DNA of 64,000 nucleotides, from contig CAZORE010000020.1 of assembly GCA_964581815.1 (NCBI GenBank), positions 1-64,000 on the forward strand. Reading direction: 5' to 3'. This DNA is from Trebonia sp964581815 (lineage in GTDB: Bacteria; Actinomycetota; Actinomycetes; Streptosporangiales; Streptosporangiaceae). Both the position numbers and the translations under genes were made by a program. Below, one piece after another: positions 32,118 to 40,787 of the stretch. The first letter of the stretch is position 1. Each line of letters opens with the position of its first letter. Under the pieces are notes generated by a model that was not told where the DNA came from, ran no database searches, and saw only the letters and a program-made list of their open reading frames with translations.

Positions 32118-33209
32118 TCAGCCTCCCTTAATGACTGCTGGTGCGTTGAGGTCGGCGGCCATCTGCGCGGAGCGGTTGGCCATCGCCATGAACATGGCGT
32201 CGCCGCGATCGGTGCGCCCGACCATCATGGACGCGAAGACGGCCATGAGCAGGCTGCCGTAACTTGATCGCACGTAGTCGCGCCAGCAATGATCGAACGG
32301 GTACCCGGCGACGCCGTAGTCCTCGACGAGCGTCCGGTGATAGCGGCTCAGGAGGTCGCGTTCGCACGAACGGCGGCGCTCGGGTGCGAACGCGCTGCCG
32401 AGGAAGTAGGCGACGTCGCTGGGACCGACGCCAAGCCGCACGGTCTGCCAGTCCACGACGGTCAGCCGGTCCGCTCCGCCGACGGCGAAAAGCATGTTGT
32501 CGAGCCGGTAGTCGCTGTGCACCGGCGTGCGGGGTGACGACCCGCCCGCGAGCAGCGCCGGCGCGAGCGTGGCGACCTGGGGGCCGGCCTCGAGCGTGAC
32601 CGGGTCGAGCGCGCCGCGGTAGCGCTCGACGAACCCCTCCCAGATAGTGCCGAGGATCGCGGCTATGCCCGCGGAAATATCGCCCGCGTCGAGCCAGGGA
32701 AGCTCCGCCAACGTCGGGTCGCCCCAGCGCGGCCCGTGCAGCCGGGCCGCCTCCTCGACGGCGAGACTGGCCTCCGGCACCGTGCAGCCGGCGATCTGGT
32801 CACCCTGCTCCGCGGGCGCTATGTCCTCCATGACCAGCACGACGTCGGCGGTACCAGACCGGACCTCGGCGAAGTGGCAACGCGGGCGGCTGATGTCGAC
32901 GGTGTGCGCCAGGTCCCGGTAGAAAGCGACCTCGGTCTCGTAGGTGAGGGCCGCCACGCCTGCGGCCGCGCTCGCCTCGTCGCGGGACGAGAACTTGCCC
33001 ACCACCGTCGCCGGAGCCTTCGGGTCGGCGCGGTCGTAGCTGAGCGCGTACCGCACGTTGGCGCCGACCTGGCCGGTGCCAATCGCCGACGCCTCGAACG
33101 AAGAGACCTTCGTGGCCGCGTCGATGGCCCCCGCATGCCGCAGCACGTGGGTGAGCCACTCGGGCGTTACAAGGTCCGGGTCGGCGACAAGCGGCGGCCT
33201 TGATGGCAT
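32118..33209 (-). CDS. Aminoglycoside phosphotransferase-like (APH/ChoK family) protein
   Basis: This 363-residue kinase-fold protein has the APH active-site motif PVHSDYRLDNMLF (HxDxxxxN) near residue 235 and the metal-binding VVDWQTVRLG about 20 residues later. An N-terminal lobe carries GTGQVGANVRYALSY and a Lys in VVGKFSSRD. Related actinomycete proteins are often annotated as phosphotransferases or acyl-CoA-dehydrogenase-associated kinases; the phosphate acceptor is unknown. ATG 33209 has GAGGAGG upstream. It is followed upstream by a lipocalin-like gene on the same strand, 62 bases away, forming a likely operon. Confidence 0.85.
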   Translation of the reverse strand: MPSRPPLVADPDLVTPEWLTHVLRHAGAIDAATKVSSFEASAIGTGQVGANVRYALSYDRADPKAPATVVGKFSSRDEASAAAGVAALTYETEVAFYRDLAHTVDISRPRCHFAEVRSGTADVVLVMEDIAPAEQGDQIAGCTVPEASLAVEEAARLHGPRWGDPTLAELPWLDAGDISAGIAAILGTIWEGFVERYRGALDPVTLEAGPQVATLAPALLAGGSSPRTPVHSDYRLDNMLFAVGGADRLTVVDWQTVRLGVGPSDVAYFLGSAFAPERRRSCERDLLSRYHRTLVEDYGVAGYPFDHCWRDYVRSSYGSLLMAVFASMMVGRTDRGDAMFMAMANRSAQMAADLNAPAVIKGG

Positions 33210-33271
33210 CGGTAAGCCTCCTCGGCAGTGCGGGCGGCCGGCGAACCTCATCGCGGGACGGCGGACGGCGG

Positions 33272-34273
33272 TCATCCCGGCAGCGTCCCCTCGGCCACCG
33301 CATCGGGGAAGAAATGGTGGTGGCGGGCGCCGGTGATCTCGTAGATGGCGGTGCCGTGGCGTCCGTCGCTCGCCGCCACTCGCATCAGGCTGAGCCCTCC
33401 GCGATGGAACGGCTCGTAGGCGCGGGCCATGGTGCCCTGCGCGTCGACCTCGACGACTCGGCGGTCGGCCAGAGTGAACGTGGCCGACGCGCTGAGGCCG
33501 GTGACATCGTCGCCGTGCTCACCGTAGGGAACTGGGCGGCGATCGGTTCCGACCCAGCAGGCGTCGTAGCGGAAGTCGACGACGGGAACTGGCTCGGACA
33601 TGTCAGTCCCGGCCCAGCACCCGTCGCGGTACACGATCGCGCCGTTCGGTAGCTCCCAGTGCCAGACGCCGAGGAACCCGTCGTCAAGCTGGATCTGCCA
33701 CCACAACCACAGGGGGCAGCGTCCATGATCCCGGACGCCCCATGAGTGATCGCGCTGGCCGATCCAGCCGTCGACCGCATAGCCCGTACCGTCGACCGTG
33801 TAGCTGCCGGTGTAAGTGCCAGACTGGAAGATGTGGGACTGATCCCACACCAGCTCGCCGCCGGCCCGCATGGTGCCCCGGCGCAGGCCGTAGGGCTGAG
33901 TCCTGGCCCGCCACGTCAGATCCAGGCCGATCCCGCCATCTGACGGCTCCGCCCACAGGCGCACCTCACGCATCGGGGTCACGACGTCGACCCGAGCGCC
34001 GGGAACCATCGGGGTATGGGGGTCCCCGTCGTAAGGACGGCCTTTCACGCCGAGCAGCGGCCGGCCTTCGACCCGTCCCATCTGCAGGGAGTCCACCCGC
34101 TCCTGGGCGGGGTAGTGAGCCATCGTGAAGAAGACCGCGTCGCCGTCGCCCGACGGGTCGTGAAGCTCGTAGAAGTAGCTTTCACGCCAATGGCGGTGAT
34201 GCACGGCGACCTTCGGGAGGAGCTCGGGGATCTGGTGAACGAAATACTCATCCATCGCCGTCGGTCTCGCCAC
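33272..34273 (-). CDS. Lipocalin-fold (AttH/CrtC-like, DUF7064-type) protein
   Basis: This 333-residue protein has the tandem beta-barrel look of AttH/hydroxyneurosporene-dehydratase relatives. Signs are ESYFYELHDPSGDGDAVFFT, RGTMRAGGELVWDQSHIFQ, the motif VDGWIGQRDHSWGVRDHG (conserved H/W/R cluster), and LWWQIQLDDGFLGVWHWELP. The family binds hydrophobic or lipid-like ligands; the reaction is unknown. It has no signal peptide. GTG 34273 fits GAGGAG upstream. It precedes the phosphotransferase-like gene in the same direction, and such pairs recur in steroid/lipid loci of actinomycetes (recollection, not checked). Confidence 0.7.
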   Translation of the reverse strand: MARPTAMDEYFVHQIPELLPKVAVHHRHWRESYFYELHDPSGDGDAVFFTMAHYPAQERVDSLQMGRVEGRPLLGVKGRPYDGDPHTPMVPGARVDVVTPMREVRLWAEPSDGGIGLDLTWRARTQPYGLRRGTMRAGGELVWDQSHIFQSGTYTGSYTVDGTGYAVDGWIGQRDHSWGVRDHGRCPLWLWWQIQLDDGFLGVWHWELPNGAIVYRDGCWAGTDMSEPVPVVDFRYDACWVGTDRRPVPYGEHGDDVTGLSASATFTLADRRVVEVDAQGTMARAYEPFHRGGLSLMRVAASDGRHGTAIYEITGARHHHFFPDAVAEGTLPG

Positions 34274-34447
34274 GAAGGATCTCCTCGGTCGAAGAAGCGG
34301 GGCACGGCGCGGGCCGCTGCGCGTCCAAAATCGCGTCTCCGCCGCCGATGCGGGGCGCTGCGCCCCATCAGCTCAAGGGCGTGCCGTAAACGTATAGTCG
34401 TATCGCTGACTTGCCTAGGGCTGCGTGCTGTCCCAAGCCGATGACGG

Positions 34448-35368
34448 TCACGCCGCCCTCGGCACCGGCTGACCCTGGACCCGGGCCGCGCCCGCCGACG
34501 CCGCGACCACGCACGCGATGCCCGACCACTCGGCGGCCGACAGGCGCTGCCCGAGGGCGGCCAGGCCGATGAGCGCGGCGACGGCCGGCTGTACCGACAT
34601 CCAGACGCCGAACAGGCTGGTCGGGATGCGGCGCAGCGCCTCAAGCTCCAGCCAGTAAGGGATGACCGAGGACAACAGGCCGATGGCGGCCCCCGCCGCG
34701 AGGAACGACGGGCGGAACATCGCCGGGGCGCCGGCCGCCAGACCCGGCGCGGTGACCGCGAGCGCCGCCACGCACATGGCGATCACCAGCCCGGACGCGC
34801 CGGGCAGCCGCTGGCCCGCCGCCTTGGAGCCGAGGATGTACGCCGCCCACGCGGTCCCCGCGGCGGCCGCCCAGGCGACGCCGGCCCAGTTCAGCCGGGT
34901 CCCGCCGACCGTGCCTGCGAGCAGCACCACGCCGGCGCCGGCGAGCGCCGCGTAGCCGAGCCCGGCCGCCCGGCGGTGCCCGTGGTGGATGGGGCGGCCG
35001 CCGCGCAGCGTCCCCGTGACCGTGACGGCCAGGGGACCGAGGAACTCGATGGTTACCGCGATACCGAGCGGTATGCGCGCGAACGCCTGGTAAATGGCGA
35101 AGTTCATGAAGCCAAGCGCGATACCGAACGCAAGCGTGGTAACACCGTCCGTCAACCCTCGCCTCGCGACCAGGCCGGCGACCGCACGGGCCGCCGGGCG
35201 CCCGGCCACGACGAGCATGATCAGCGCGGCGGACCACAGCCGCAGGGTCGTGACCGCGGCGGGCGGGAGCTGGCTGAACAGGCGGGCGGCGATGCCCGCG
35301 CCGGACTGCACGGAGACCGCGCCTGCCAGCACCAGGCCGCCGGGCAGCGCCGTGGCCCTTACTCCCAA
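34448..35368 (-). CDS. EamA-family (RhtA-like) transporter
   Basis: This about 306-residue drug/metabolite transporter has ten predicted transmembrane helices in two EamA repeats. One ends with FLGPLAVTVTGTLRGGRP; the other includes SVIPYWLELEALRRIPTS. The pattern is close to RhtA threonine/homoserine exporters. The first codon is uncertain: TTG 35368 would overlap the ABC permease stop (TAA 35359-35361), giving translational coupling, while later GTG codons would shorten helix 1. Its place at the end of an ABC-2 exporter operon suggests a shared export or resistance role. Confidence 0.82.
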   Translation of the reverse strand: MGVRATALPGGLVLAGAVSVQSGAGIAARLFSQLPPAAVTTLRLWSAALIMLVVAGRPAARAVAGLVARRGLTDGVTTLAFGIALGFMNFAIYQAFARIPLGIAVTIEFLGPLAVTVTGTLRGGRPIHHGHRRAAGLGYAALAGAGVVLLAGTVGGTRLNWAGVAWAAAAGTAWAAYILGSKAAGQRLPGASGLVIAMCVAALAVTAPGLAAGAPAMFRPSFLAAGAAIGLLSSVIPYWLELEALRRIPTSLFGVWMSVQPAVAALIGLAALGQRLSAAEWSGIACVVAASAGAARVQGQPVPRAA

Positions 35369-36192
35369 CGGAAGAAGCGGGCGGCAAGCACGATCCCGGC
35401 GACGGCCCACACCGCGAGGGTAACGACGTCCCTAACCGGGAAGACGACCGCGTTCGCCAGCACGTCGCGCAGGCCGGTAGACAGCGCGCCGGTGGGCAGC
35501 AGCTCAAGCAGCGGGCGGGCGCCCCTGGGGAACTTGGTGAGCGGGAACACCACGCCGCCGATGCCGAGCAGCACGACGTAGATGAGGTTGGCCGCGGCGA
35601 GGGTCGCCTCGGCGCGCAGGGTGCCCGCGAGCAGCAGGGCGAACCCGCTGAACGCCGCGGTGCCGAGCAGCACCAGCAGCGGGACGGTGACGACGGCGGC
35701 CCACCGCGCGTCCGGCGCCCAGCCGAGCGCGGTGGCGACCAGCAGGATGATGGCCGCCTGGACCAGCTCGACGCCGATGACGGTGGCGGTCTTCGCGGTG
35801 ATCAGGCCCGTGCGGGACAGCGGCGTCGCGCCGAGCCGCTTGAGCACCCCGTACCTGCGCTCGAACCCGGTGGCGATCGCCTGGCTGGTGAACGCGGTGG
35901 ACATGACCGCGAGCGCGATCACACCGGGGGCCAGGAAGTCGATCCTGGTGTACCCGCCGCCGAAGTCGATCAGCGGCTCAAGGCTGAACGCGGCGAGCAG
36001 CAGCAGTGGGATGATCAGCGTGAGCATCAGCTGCTCGCCGTTGCGCAGCAGCTGCCTGGCCTCCTGGGCGGCCTGCGCGGCGACCATCCGGCGCAGCGGC
36101 GCGGCGCCCGGCATGGGCGTCCAGGTCCCCGGCCTGGTCGGCTGGACCGGCTCGCCCGCGATCAGCTGGCCCGTGATCGGCTGGCCCGTCAA
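35359..36192 (-). CDS. ABC-2 type exporter permease
   Basis: This about 277-residue permease has six transmembrane segments of the ABC2_membrane (DrrB-like) family. It has the cytoplasmic coupling segment GFERRYGVLKRLGATPLSRT, and FPLTKFPRGARPLLELLPTG near the C terminus, a typical conserved motif before the last helix. TTG 36192 overlaps the ATPase stop codon (TTGA); the N-terminal 20 residues are Gln/Pro-rich. It forms the exporter with the ATPase upstream. The substrate may be a drug or lipid. Confidence 0.85.
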   Translation of the reverse strand: MTGQPITGQLIAGEPVQPTRPGTWTPMPGAAPLRRMVAAQAAQEARQLLRNGEQLMLTLIIPLLLLAAFSLEPLIDFGGGYTRIDFLAPGVIALAVMSTAFTSQAIATGFERRYGVLKRLGATPLSRTGLITAKTATVIGVELVQAAIILLVATALGWAPDARWAAVVTVPLLVLLGTAAFSGFALLLAGTLRAEATLAAANLIYVVLLGIGGVVFPLTKFPRGARPLLELLPTGALSTGLRDVLANAVVFPVRDVVTLAVWAVAGIVLAARFFRWE

Positions 36193-37142
36193 GCCCTCAG
36201 GTCCTTTCCGGTCAGCTCGAGGAAGACGTCCTCGAGCGTGCGTGACTCGATCTGCAGGCTGCTCGGCAGCACCGCCCGGTCGGCGCACCAGGCGGTGACC
36301 GCGGCCAGCAGGGCCGGCTGCACGGTGCCCCCGGGCGACTCGATCAGGTAGTGGCCGGCCGGCGACTCCTTGGCCGCGCTGCCCGGCGGCAGCGCCGCGA
36401 GCAGGCTGTCGGTGTCAAGGCCTGCCTCAGCGCGGAATCGCAGCTGCCCGGCGGTGCCGGTGAGCTGGGCGGGAGCGCCGTCGGCGACTACCCGGCCGTG
36501 ATCGATGATGACCACGTGGTCGGCGAGCCGCTCGGCCTCCTCCATGAAGTGCGTGGTGAGGATCACGCCGACTCCGTCGGCGCGCAGGGCGGTGATCAGG
36601 TCCCACGTCGCGTGCCTGGCCTGCGGGTCCATGCCGGCGGTCGGCTCGTCGAGGAAAACCAGCTCAGGGCGGCCGAGGACGGCGGCGGCCAGTGACAGGC
36701 GCTGCTGCTGCCCGCCGGACAGCCGCTTGTAGGGCGTCTTCACGTGACTTGTCAGGCCCACGATGTCAAGCAGCCACGCCGTGTCGTGTGGTTTCACATG
36801 GAACCGGCTCAGTGTCCTGAGGTACTCGCCGGCCGGGACCGCGGGCGGGATGCCGCCCGCCTGGAGCATCACCCCGACGCGCGGCTTGAGCCGGGCGGCG
36901 TCGCGGGCCGGGTCGAGCCCGAGAACCCGCACCGTGCCGGCGTCGGCGCTCCGGTAACCTTCGCAGACCTCGATCGTGGTGGTCTTGCCCGCGCCGTTCG
37001 GCCCGAGGATCGCGGTGACCTCGCCGCCGCCCGCGGTGAGGCTCAGCCCGTCGACGGCGGTCGCCGGCCCGTACCGCTTCACCAAACCGGAGATCTCAAC
37101 GGCGGGGGGGCCGGAGACCTCAGCGGCAGGGGGATTGCTCAC
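36189..37142 (-). CDS. ABC exporter ATPase (DrrA-like)
   Basis: This 317-residue nucleotide-binding protein has Walker A GPNGAGKTTT (about residue 47), the signature LSGGQQQRLSLAA, Walker B LVFLDEPTAGMD and the switch His in ILTTHFMEEAERLAD. It also has a C-terminal extension ending RTLEDVFLELTGKDL, the DrrA-type motif. It pairs with the adjacent ABC-2 permease by overlap. The N terminus repeats PPAAEVSGPPAVEISGL, an internal duplication of a short segment before the first strand. Confidence 0.93.
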   Translation of the reverse strand: MSNPPAAEVSGPPAVEISGLVKRYGPATAVDGLSLTAGGGEVTAILGPNGAGKTTTIEVCEGYRSADAGTVRVLGLDPARDAARLKPRVGVMLQAGGIPPAVPAGEYLRTLSRFHVKPHDTAWLLDIVGLTSHVKTPYKRLSGGQQQRLSLAAAVLGRPELVFLDEPTAGMDPQARHATWDLITALRADGVGVILTTHFMEEAERLADHVVIIDHGRVVADGAPAQLTGTAGQLRFRAEAGLDTDSLLAALPPGSAAKESPAGHYLIESPGGTVQPALLAAVTAWCADRAVLPSSLQIESRTLEDVFLELTGKDLRA

Positions 37143-37320
37143 GCACGAAGTCTAAGGGCCGTGACCGCATGGCGGGATGCCCAGGGTCCGACATTCCGTA
37201 GTAGATGCCGTCACCCGCCGCTACCAAGTCGGATAACAGCAAGAAGCACGGCAGTGCCGACGGTGGCGCCGGCAGTGGCGGTGGCAGTGGCAGTGGCGGG
37301 TGGCGCGCGCTGAGGCGTGG

Positions 37321-38718
37321 TTAGCAGCTGTCCTCGTCCGCGGGTGCCCTGTTCAGGTGCGCGTGCTTGAAGTGCGCGCGCTTGAGGTGCCGGTGCTTGA
37401 GGTGCCTGCGGTCCTTGGGCCAGTACGGCCCCTCGGGCCAGCTGGCGACCACCTGGGGTGCCGTGGAGTGCGGGTTGCGGGACCTGACGAGGAACCGCTC
37501 GAACCGGGTGGCCCCCGGCAGCTCGACCCGCGCGGACTTGAGGGTCGCGTGCCAGGACAGGCTGGCCCGCTCTCGTTCTGCGTCCTCGTCGTCGCCGTGC
37601 CGCGTGGCGGCGGCCGGCGGCGTGGCGACGACCTCTAGCCAGGACAGCTGCTGGGTGCGCAGGTAGACCGGCGGCATGCCGTAAACCGTGTCGATCGCTT
37701 CGACGACCGAGGTGCACGAGCCCGTGTTGCCGTAGAAGCCGTCGCCGTGCGCCCGCAGCTCCGGGTGGTGGGTGTGCCCGGACAGGTACCCCGTGTAGCC
37801 CTGGGCGATGAGCTCGTCGGCGCGCTCGCGCGCCGCGGAGTTCTGGCCGTACCCGCGCTGCGACAGGGCCAGGGCGCTGATCGAGGTCCAGGCGCGGCGC
37901 AGCAGGACCGCGATGACCAGGGCGAGCAGCACGACGTCGACCGCCGCGCCGTAGCCGAGGAGCTCGCCGTCGCGCAGCCACCGGCCGGCGTCCGGGTAGC
38001 GGTTCTGGACCCGGCCGAGCTCCGGGAGCACCAGGGCGAACAGCATGACCGGGGCGAGGACCACCCACCACAAGTGGCGCACCAGCTTGCGGTAGACGAG
38101 CCGGGAGGCGAGGAACGACGGGAAGTCCGCCGGGTCCGCCATCTCGTGCGCGCCGGTGAGCCAGTCCCGGCCGAGCCACTCGATCTTGGGGATGACCTCG
38201 CGGACGATGTGATGTCCGAGCGGCGTGTCGAGCGGGTTGCGCGGGTCAGAGAAGCAGTTGTACGGGTCGATCTGGTGGCCGTGCTCCACCCGGATCCGCT
38301 CGCCGTCCGGCAGGACCAGGTCGGCGGCGAGGCACAGCTGCGCGCCGGTCGCCTCGCGGACCGCGGTCGCCGCCTTGAGGTCCCAGGCGAGGTCGCCGTC
38401 GTGGTTGCCGACCGTGTAGATGACCTGGCCGCCCCGCTCGATGACGCGCGCCAGCGCCCCGCACAGGTCGTCGTGCGCGCCGAGCACGTCGGCGGCGGTG
38501 CGGCCGGGAAAGGAAAGCATCTCCACGATGTCGCCGGCCAGCACCACGGTCAGCGGCGCGGTCTCGGCGGCGAGCCTGCGGGCGATGACCTCGCAGCTGC
38601 GCCCGGAAACCGTCGTCCGCTCGGGCGGGAGGTGCAGGTCGCTGATCGCGACCACCTTGTCGCCGGGCGCGACAGTTACATCCAGCCGATCGGAGACATC
38701 AGCCCGCGGCGAAGCCAT
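37321..38718 (-). CDS. Membrane-anchored calcineurin-like metallophosphoesterase with His/Lys-rich tail
   Basis: This 465-residue protein carries the five metallophosphoesterase motifs: AISDLHLPPER, LAGDIVEM, TVGNHDGDLAWD, VEHGHQID and LSGHTHHPEL. The catalytic domain is interrupted by two transmembrane helices at about residues 225-245 and 270-290 (LVRHLWWVVLAPVMLFALVL; GAAVDVVLLALVIAVLL). The C terminus has a strongly basic His-rich tail (HLKHRHLKRAHFKHAHL) encoded by 15-base repeats. It is predicted to hydrolyse phosphoesters at the membrane; the substrate is unknown. It is divergent from the DUF952 gene. Confidence 0.85.
   Translation of the reverse strand: MASPRADVSDRLDVTVAPGDKVVAISDLHLPPERTTVSGRSCEVIARRLAAETAPLTVVLAGDIVEMLSFPGRTAADVLGAHDDLCGALARVIERGGQVIYTVGNHDGDLAWDLKAATAVREATGAQLCLAADLVLPDGERIRVEHGHQIDPYNCFSDPRNPLDTPLGHHIVREVIPKIEWLGRDWLTGAHEMADPADFPSFLASRLVYRKLVRHLWWVVLAPVMLFALVLPELGRVQNRYPDAGRWLRDGELLGYGAAVDVVLLALVIAVLLRRAWTSISALALSQRGYGQNSAARERADELIAQGYTGYLSGHTHHPELRAHGDGFYGNTGSCTSVVEAIDTVYGMPPVYLRTQQLSWLEVVATPPAAATRHGDDEDAERERASLSWHATLKSARVELPGATRFERFLVRSRNPHSTAPQVVASWPEGPYWPKDRRHLKHRHLKRAHFKHAHLNRAPADEDSC
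37359..37403 (-). repeat. Three tandem 15-bp repeats in the metallophosphoesterase tail
   Basis: Units at 37359-37373, 37374-37388 and 37389-37403 follow the pattern GCNNGYGCTTGARGT, with a partial copy before them. On the coding strand each unit gives five residues of the HLKxA/R kind, building the His/Lys-rich tail. Unit length is a multiple of three, so slippage would not disturb the frame. Confidence 0.8.
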
Positions 38719-38897
38719 GACAGTCCAGTTCCTTCCCCCGCAGTGGTTTCCATGATGCACCAGGGGCGTCGACTCCAGTGAGGCGAGGCCCACAAACAGT
38801 AGCGCTGTTCCCTAAGCGAGACGTATCGGTTAGCAGAAAGGTTCGCCGGCGTTGTGGACCCTGGCATCACAGCTACCAGGAAAGCGGCGGTTGTAAC

Positions 38898-39275
38898 GTG
38901 GCGAAGGTGAGCCGTATCTACCACATCGCCGTCCGCGCCGACTGGGAGCGGGCGCTCACCGACGGTGTCTACACCAGGTCCTCCGTTGACAAGACCCTGG
39001 CCGAGGAGGGCTTCATCCACGCATCCCAGGAGTCGCAGGTCGCCCGCACGGCGAACAACTACTACCGGGACGTGCCCGGCCCGCTGGTGCTGCTCGTCGT
39101 TGACCCCGGCCGCCTCGACGCCGAGGTGCGCTATGAGGCGGTGCCCGGCGCTGAGCTGCCGTTCCCGCACATCTACGGGCCGCTGAACACCGGCGCCGTG
39201 CTCGCGGCGATCCCGTTCGCGCCGGGCCCCGACGGGACGTTCGCGTTCCCGGCCGAGGCCGCCGCGCAGGCGTGA
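38898..39275 (+). CDS. DUF952 protein
   Basis: This 125-residue protein matches DUF952: RIYHIAVRADWERALTDGVY, then EGFIHASQESQVARTANNYY, LVLLVVDPGRLDAEVRYE and FPHIYGPLNTGAV. The fold resembles the ADP-ribosyltransferase-like KptA/PARP architecture in some databases, but no function is established. GTG 38898 or GTG 38907 may be the start; neither has a strong ribosome-binding site. It is divergent from the metallophosphoesterase gene, with about 180 bases between the starts. Confidence 0.87.
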   Translation: MAKVSRIYHIAVRADWERALTDGVYTRSSVDKTLAEEGFIHASQESQVARTANNYYRDVPGPLVLLVVDPGRLDAEVRYEAVPGAELPFPHIYGPLNTGAVLAAIPFAPGPDGTFAFPAEAAAQA

Positions 39276-39514
39276 CCCTCCGGCCGGGGCCGCGCTCGCG
39301 GCGCTCGCGCGCTCGTCCGGCATGCCGGGCCCCTTATCGGTCTGTACGACCTCATCATGGCTAGCCAAGTTGCCCGCATCGTGACGGTTACCTGACAGGA
39401 CAACCAAATGGCCGTGTACGCGGGGCTAACCGCGCCGTTGCGCTCACCCCGCGCGGATGAGGCGGACCCGGCGGCCCGCCGGTCAGGATGGTCCCAGCCA
39501 TCAGGAGGTGGGTT

Positions 39515-39799
39515 ATGAAGACCAGAGTCGGCTCGGGCAACCAGTTCACCGTTGACTCGCGGAGCATCATCATCGGCGGGACGCTGTTCGGGCTTGGCGT
39601 CGGCGCCTGCATCGCCGGGATCGCGGTGAGCGGGTCGGCCATGCTGTCCGCCGTCCATAACTGGGTCGGGAACATGGACCGGCCGCCCGCCGATCTGGCG
39701 CGCGGCACCTGGACGCAGGCGAAGGCGGCCGCCACCGCCGCCCAGCAGGCCTGGACGGACGCGTCGCCGGACATGCCGCGCGTGCCGGCCGCCCGGTAA
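39515..39799 (+). CDS. Small membrane protein, one or two TM helices
   Basis: This 94-residue protein has an N-terminal hydrophilic part, a Gly-rich transmembrane segment (about residues 18-42, IIIGGTLFGLGVGACIAGIA) and a short amphipathic C terminus (LARGTWTQAKAAATAAQQAW). ATG 39515 follows AGGAGGTG. I do not recognise a named family; similar one-helix proteins are frequent in actinomycetes. It ends before a strong bidirectional terminator. Confidence 0.75.
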   Translation: MKTRVGSGNQFTVDSRSIIIGGTLFGLGVGACIAGIAVSGSAMLSAVHNWVGNMDRPPADLARGTWTQAKAAATAAQQAWTDASPDMPRVPAAR

Positions 39800-39821
39800 C
39801 CGGGACCGGCTGACGGACCGG

Positions 39822-39858
39822 ACGGGCCCGGCGAGCACGCGCTCGCCGGGCCCGTTTA
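39822..39858. terminator. Bidirectional terminator hairpin
   Basis: A perfect 15-bp stem (39822-39836 with 39841-39855) with a 4-base loop is followed by TTTAT. It lies between convergent genes ending at 39799 and 39863, so it can end both transcripts. Confidence 0.88.
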
Positions 39859-39862
39859 TCGG

Positions 39863-40417
39863 TCAGTGCCTGCGCGGCGCGCACAGCGCCACGATGACGA
39901 GGATGTCGAGCGCGATCACGATGAACGCCCAGACCGGGTAGTACGGCAGCATCACGAAGTTCATCACCATGCTGAGCCCGGCGACGACGACACCCACGAT
40001 GCGCGCCCAGAGGTGGTCGGTGAGCAGTGCCGCGCCCGCGACGAACACGACCGCGCCCGTGATCAGGTGCAGCCAGCCCCAGCCGTGGACCGAGACGCTG
40101 AACGCGTAGTTCGGCAGCACCACGAAGAACTGGCCCCTGATCAGTGCGGCAAGACCGGAGAAGAAGTCGAGGAGGCCGCCGATCATCAGGAGCACGGCGG
40201 CGACGAGTGTCATTCCGAGCGCGAACCCGCTCGGACCCGGCGACTCGTACCGCACGTCGTCGTAGCCGGGCGCGGGCCGGGGAACGTAGCCCCGCCCCGT
40301 ATCGGCCTGGCCCGCGCCAGTGGTGCCCGACGCGGTGCCCGTGGCCGTGCCGGTGCCCGAGGAGGGACGTGGCGCAGTCGGCGGGGTCGCGGACTGGCCG
40401 CCCTGGATATCGCTCAT
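39863..40417 (-). CDS. DUF7144-type four-helix membrane protein
   Basis: This 184-residue protein has a Thr/Gly/Pro-rich cytoplasmic N terminus (about 65 residues) and four transmembrane helices. Helix 1 is FALGMTLVAAVLLMIGGLLD; YAFSVSVHGWGWLHLITGAV follows, and the last helix is VWAFIVIALDILVIVALC. The motif with HGWGWLHL is characteristic of this actinobacterial family. Function unknown. ATG 40417 has GGAGA upstream. Confidence 0.82.
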   Translation of the reverse strand: MSDIQGGQSATPPTAPRPSSGTGTATGTASGTTGAGQADTGRGYVPRPAPGYDDVRYESPGPSGFALGMTLVAAVLLMIGGLLDFFSGLAALIRGQFFVVLPNYAFSVSVHGWGWLHLITGAVVFVAGAALLTDHLWARIVGVVVAGLSMVMNFVMLPYYPVWAFIVIALDILVIVALCAPRRH

Positions 40418-40787
40418 CGGAGAGTTCTCCTTTCGAGCCCGGGTCGCGCTCGCGCGGTCCCTGGGCCCTAACAGGTGATTTAGCTGTCTCCCGTCCCAAT
40501 GGGTGGATCTGGGTCGATCGTCTCCCGGGCGGGCCCGCGCTGGCGTCATCCCTCCAGGGTGAAACCGGGGACGGGGCAATCCGGGCGTACCGGCACGGCA
40601 CGGGCAGGACGGTACCGGGCCGGCGAGGAGTATCCCCCGCTCAGCGCGGCCGCGCCGGGGACAAGCGGCCATGTTCACCCCCCGGGGGTGATGAAGGCGG
40701 GCGCGGCCACGCCCGATGCTGCACGCAACGGGCAGTGCCGGGTTCCGGCGGCCCGCATCAGCGGCACGACGAACTGGAGGGGCGAGT
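40418..40787. other. Intergenic region with a candidate operator
   Basis: About 370 bases between divergent genes. TCACCCCC (40675-40682) and GGGGGTGA (40684-40691) form a perfect 8-bp dyad around one base, about 100 bases before the DUF1269 gene. No regulator is adjacent. A short open frame on the plus strand reads into the DUF1269 gene out of frame and is not called. Confidence 0.5.

Noticed and set aside
37747..38781. A 344-codon plus-strand frame over the metallophosphoesterase gene
   Set aside because: It is the antisense shadow of a gene with all five metallophosphoesterase motifs.
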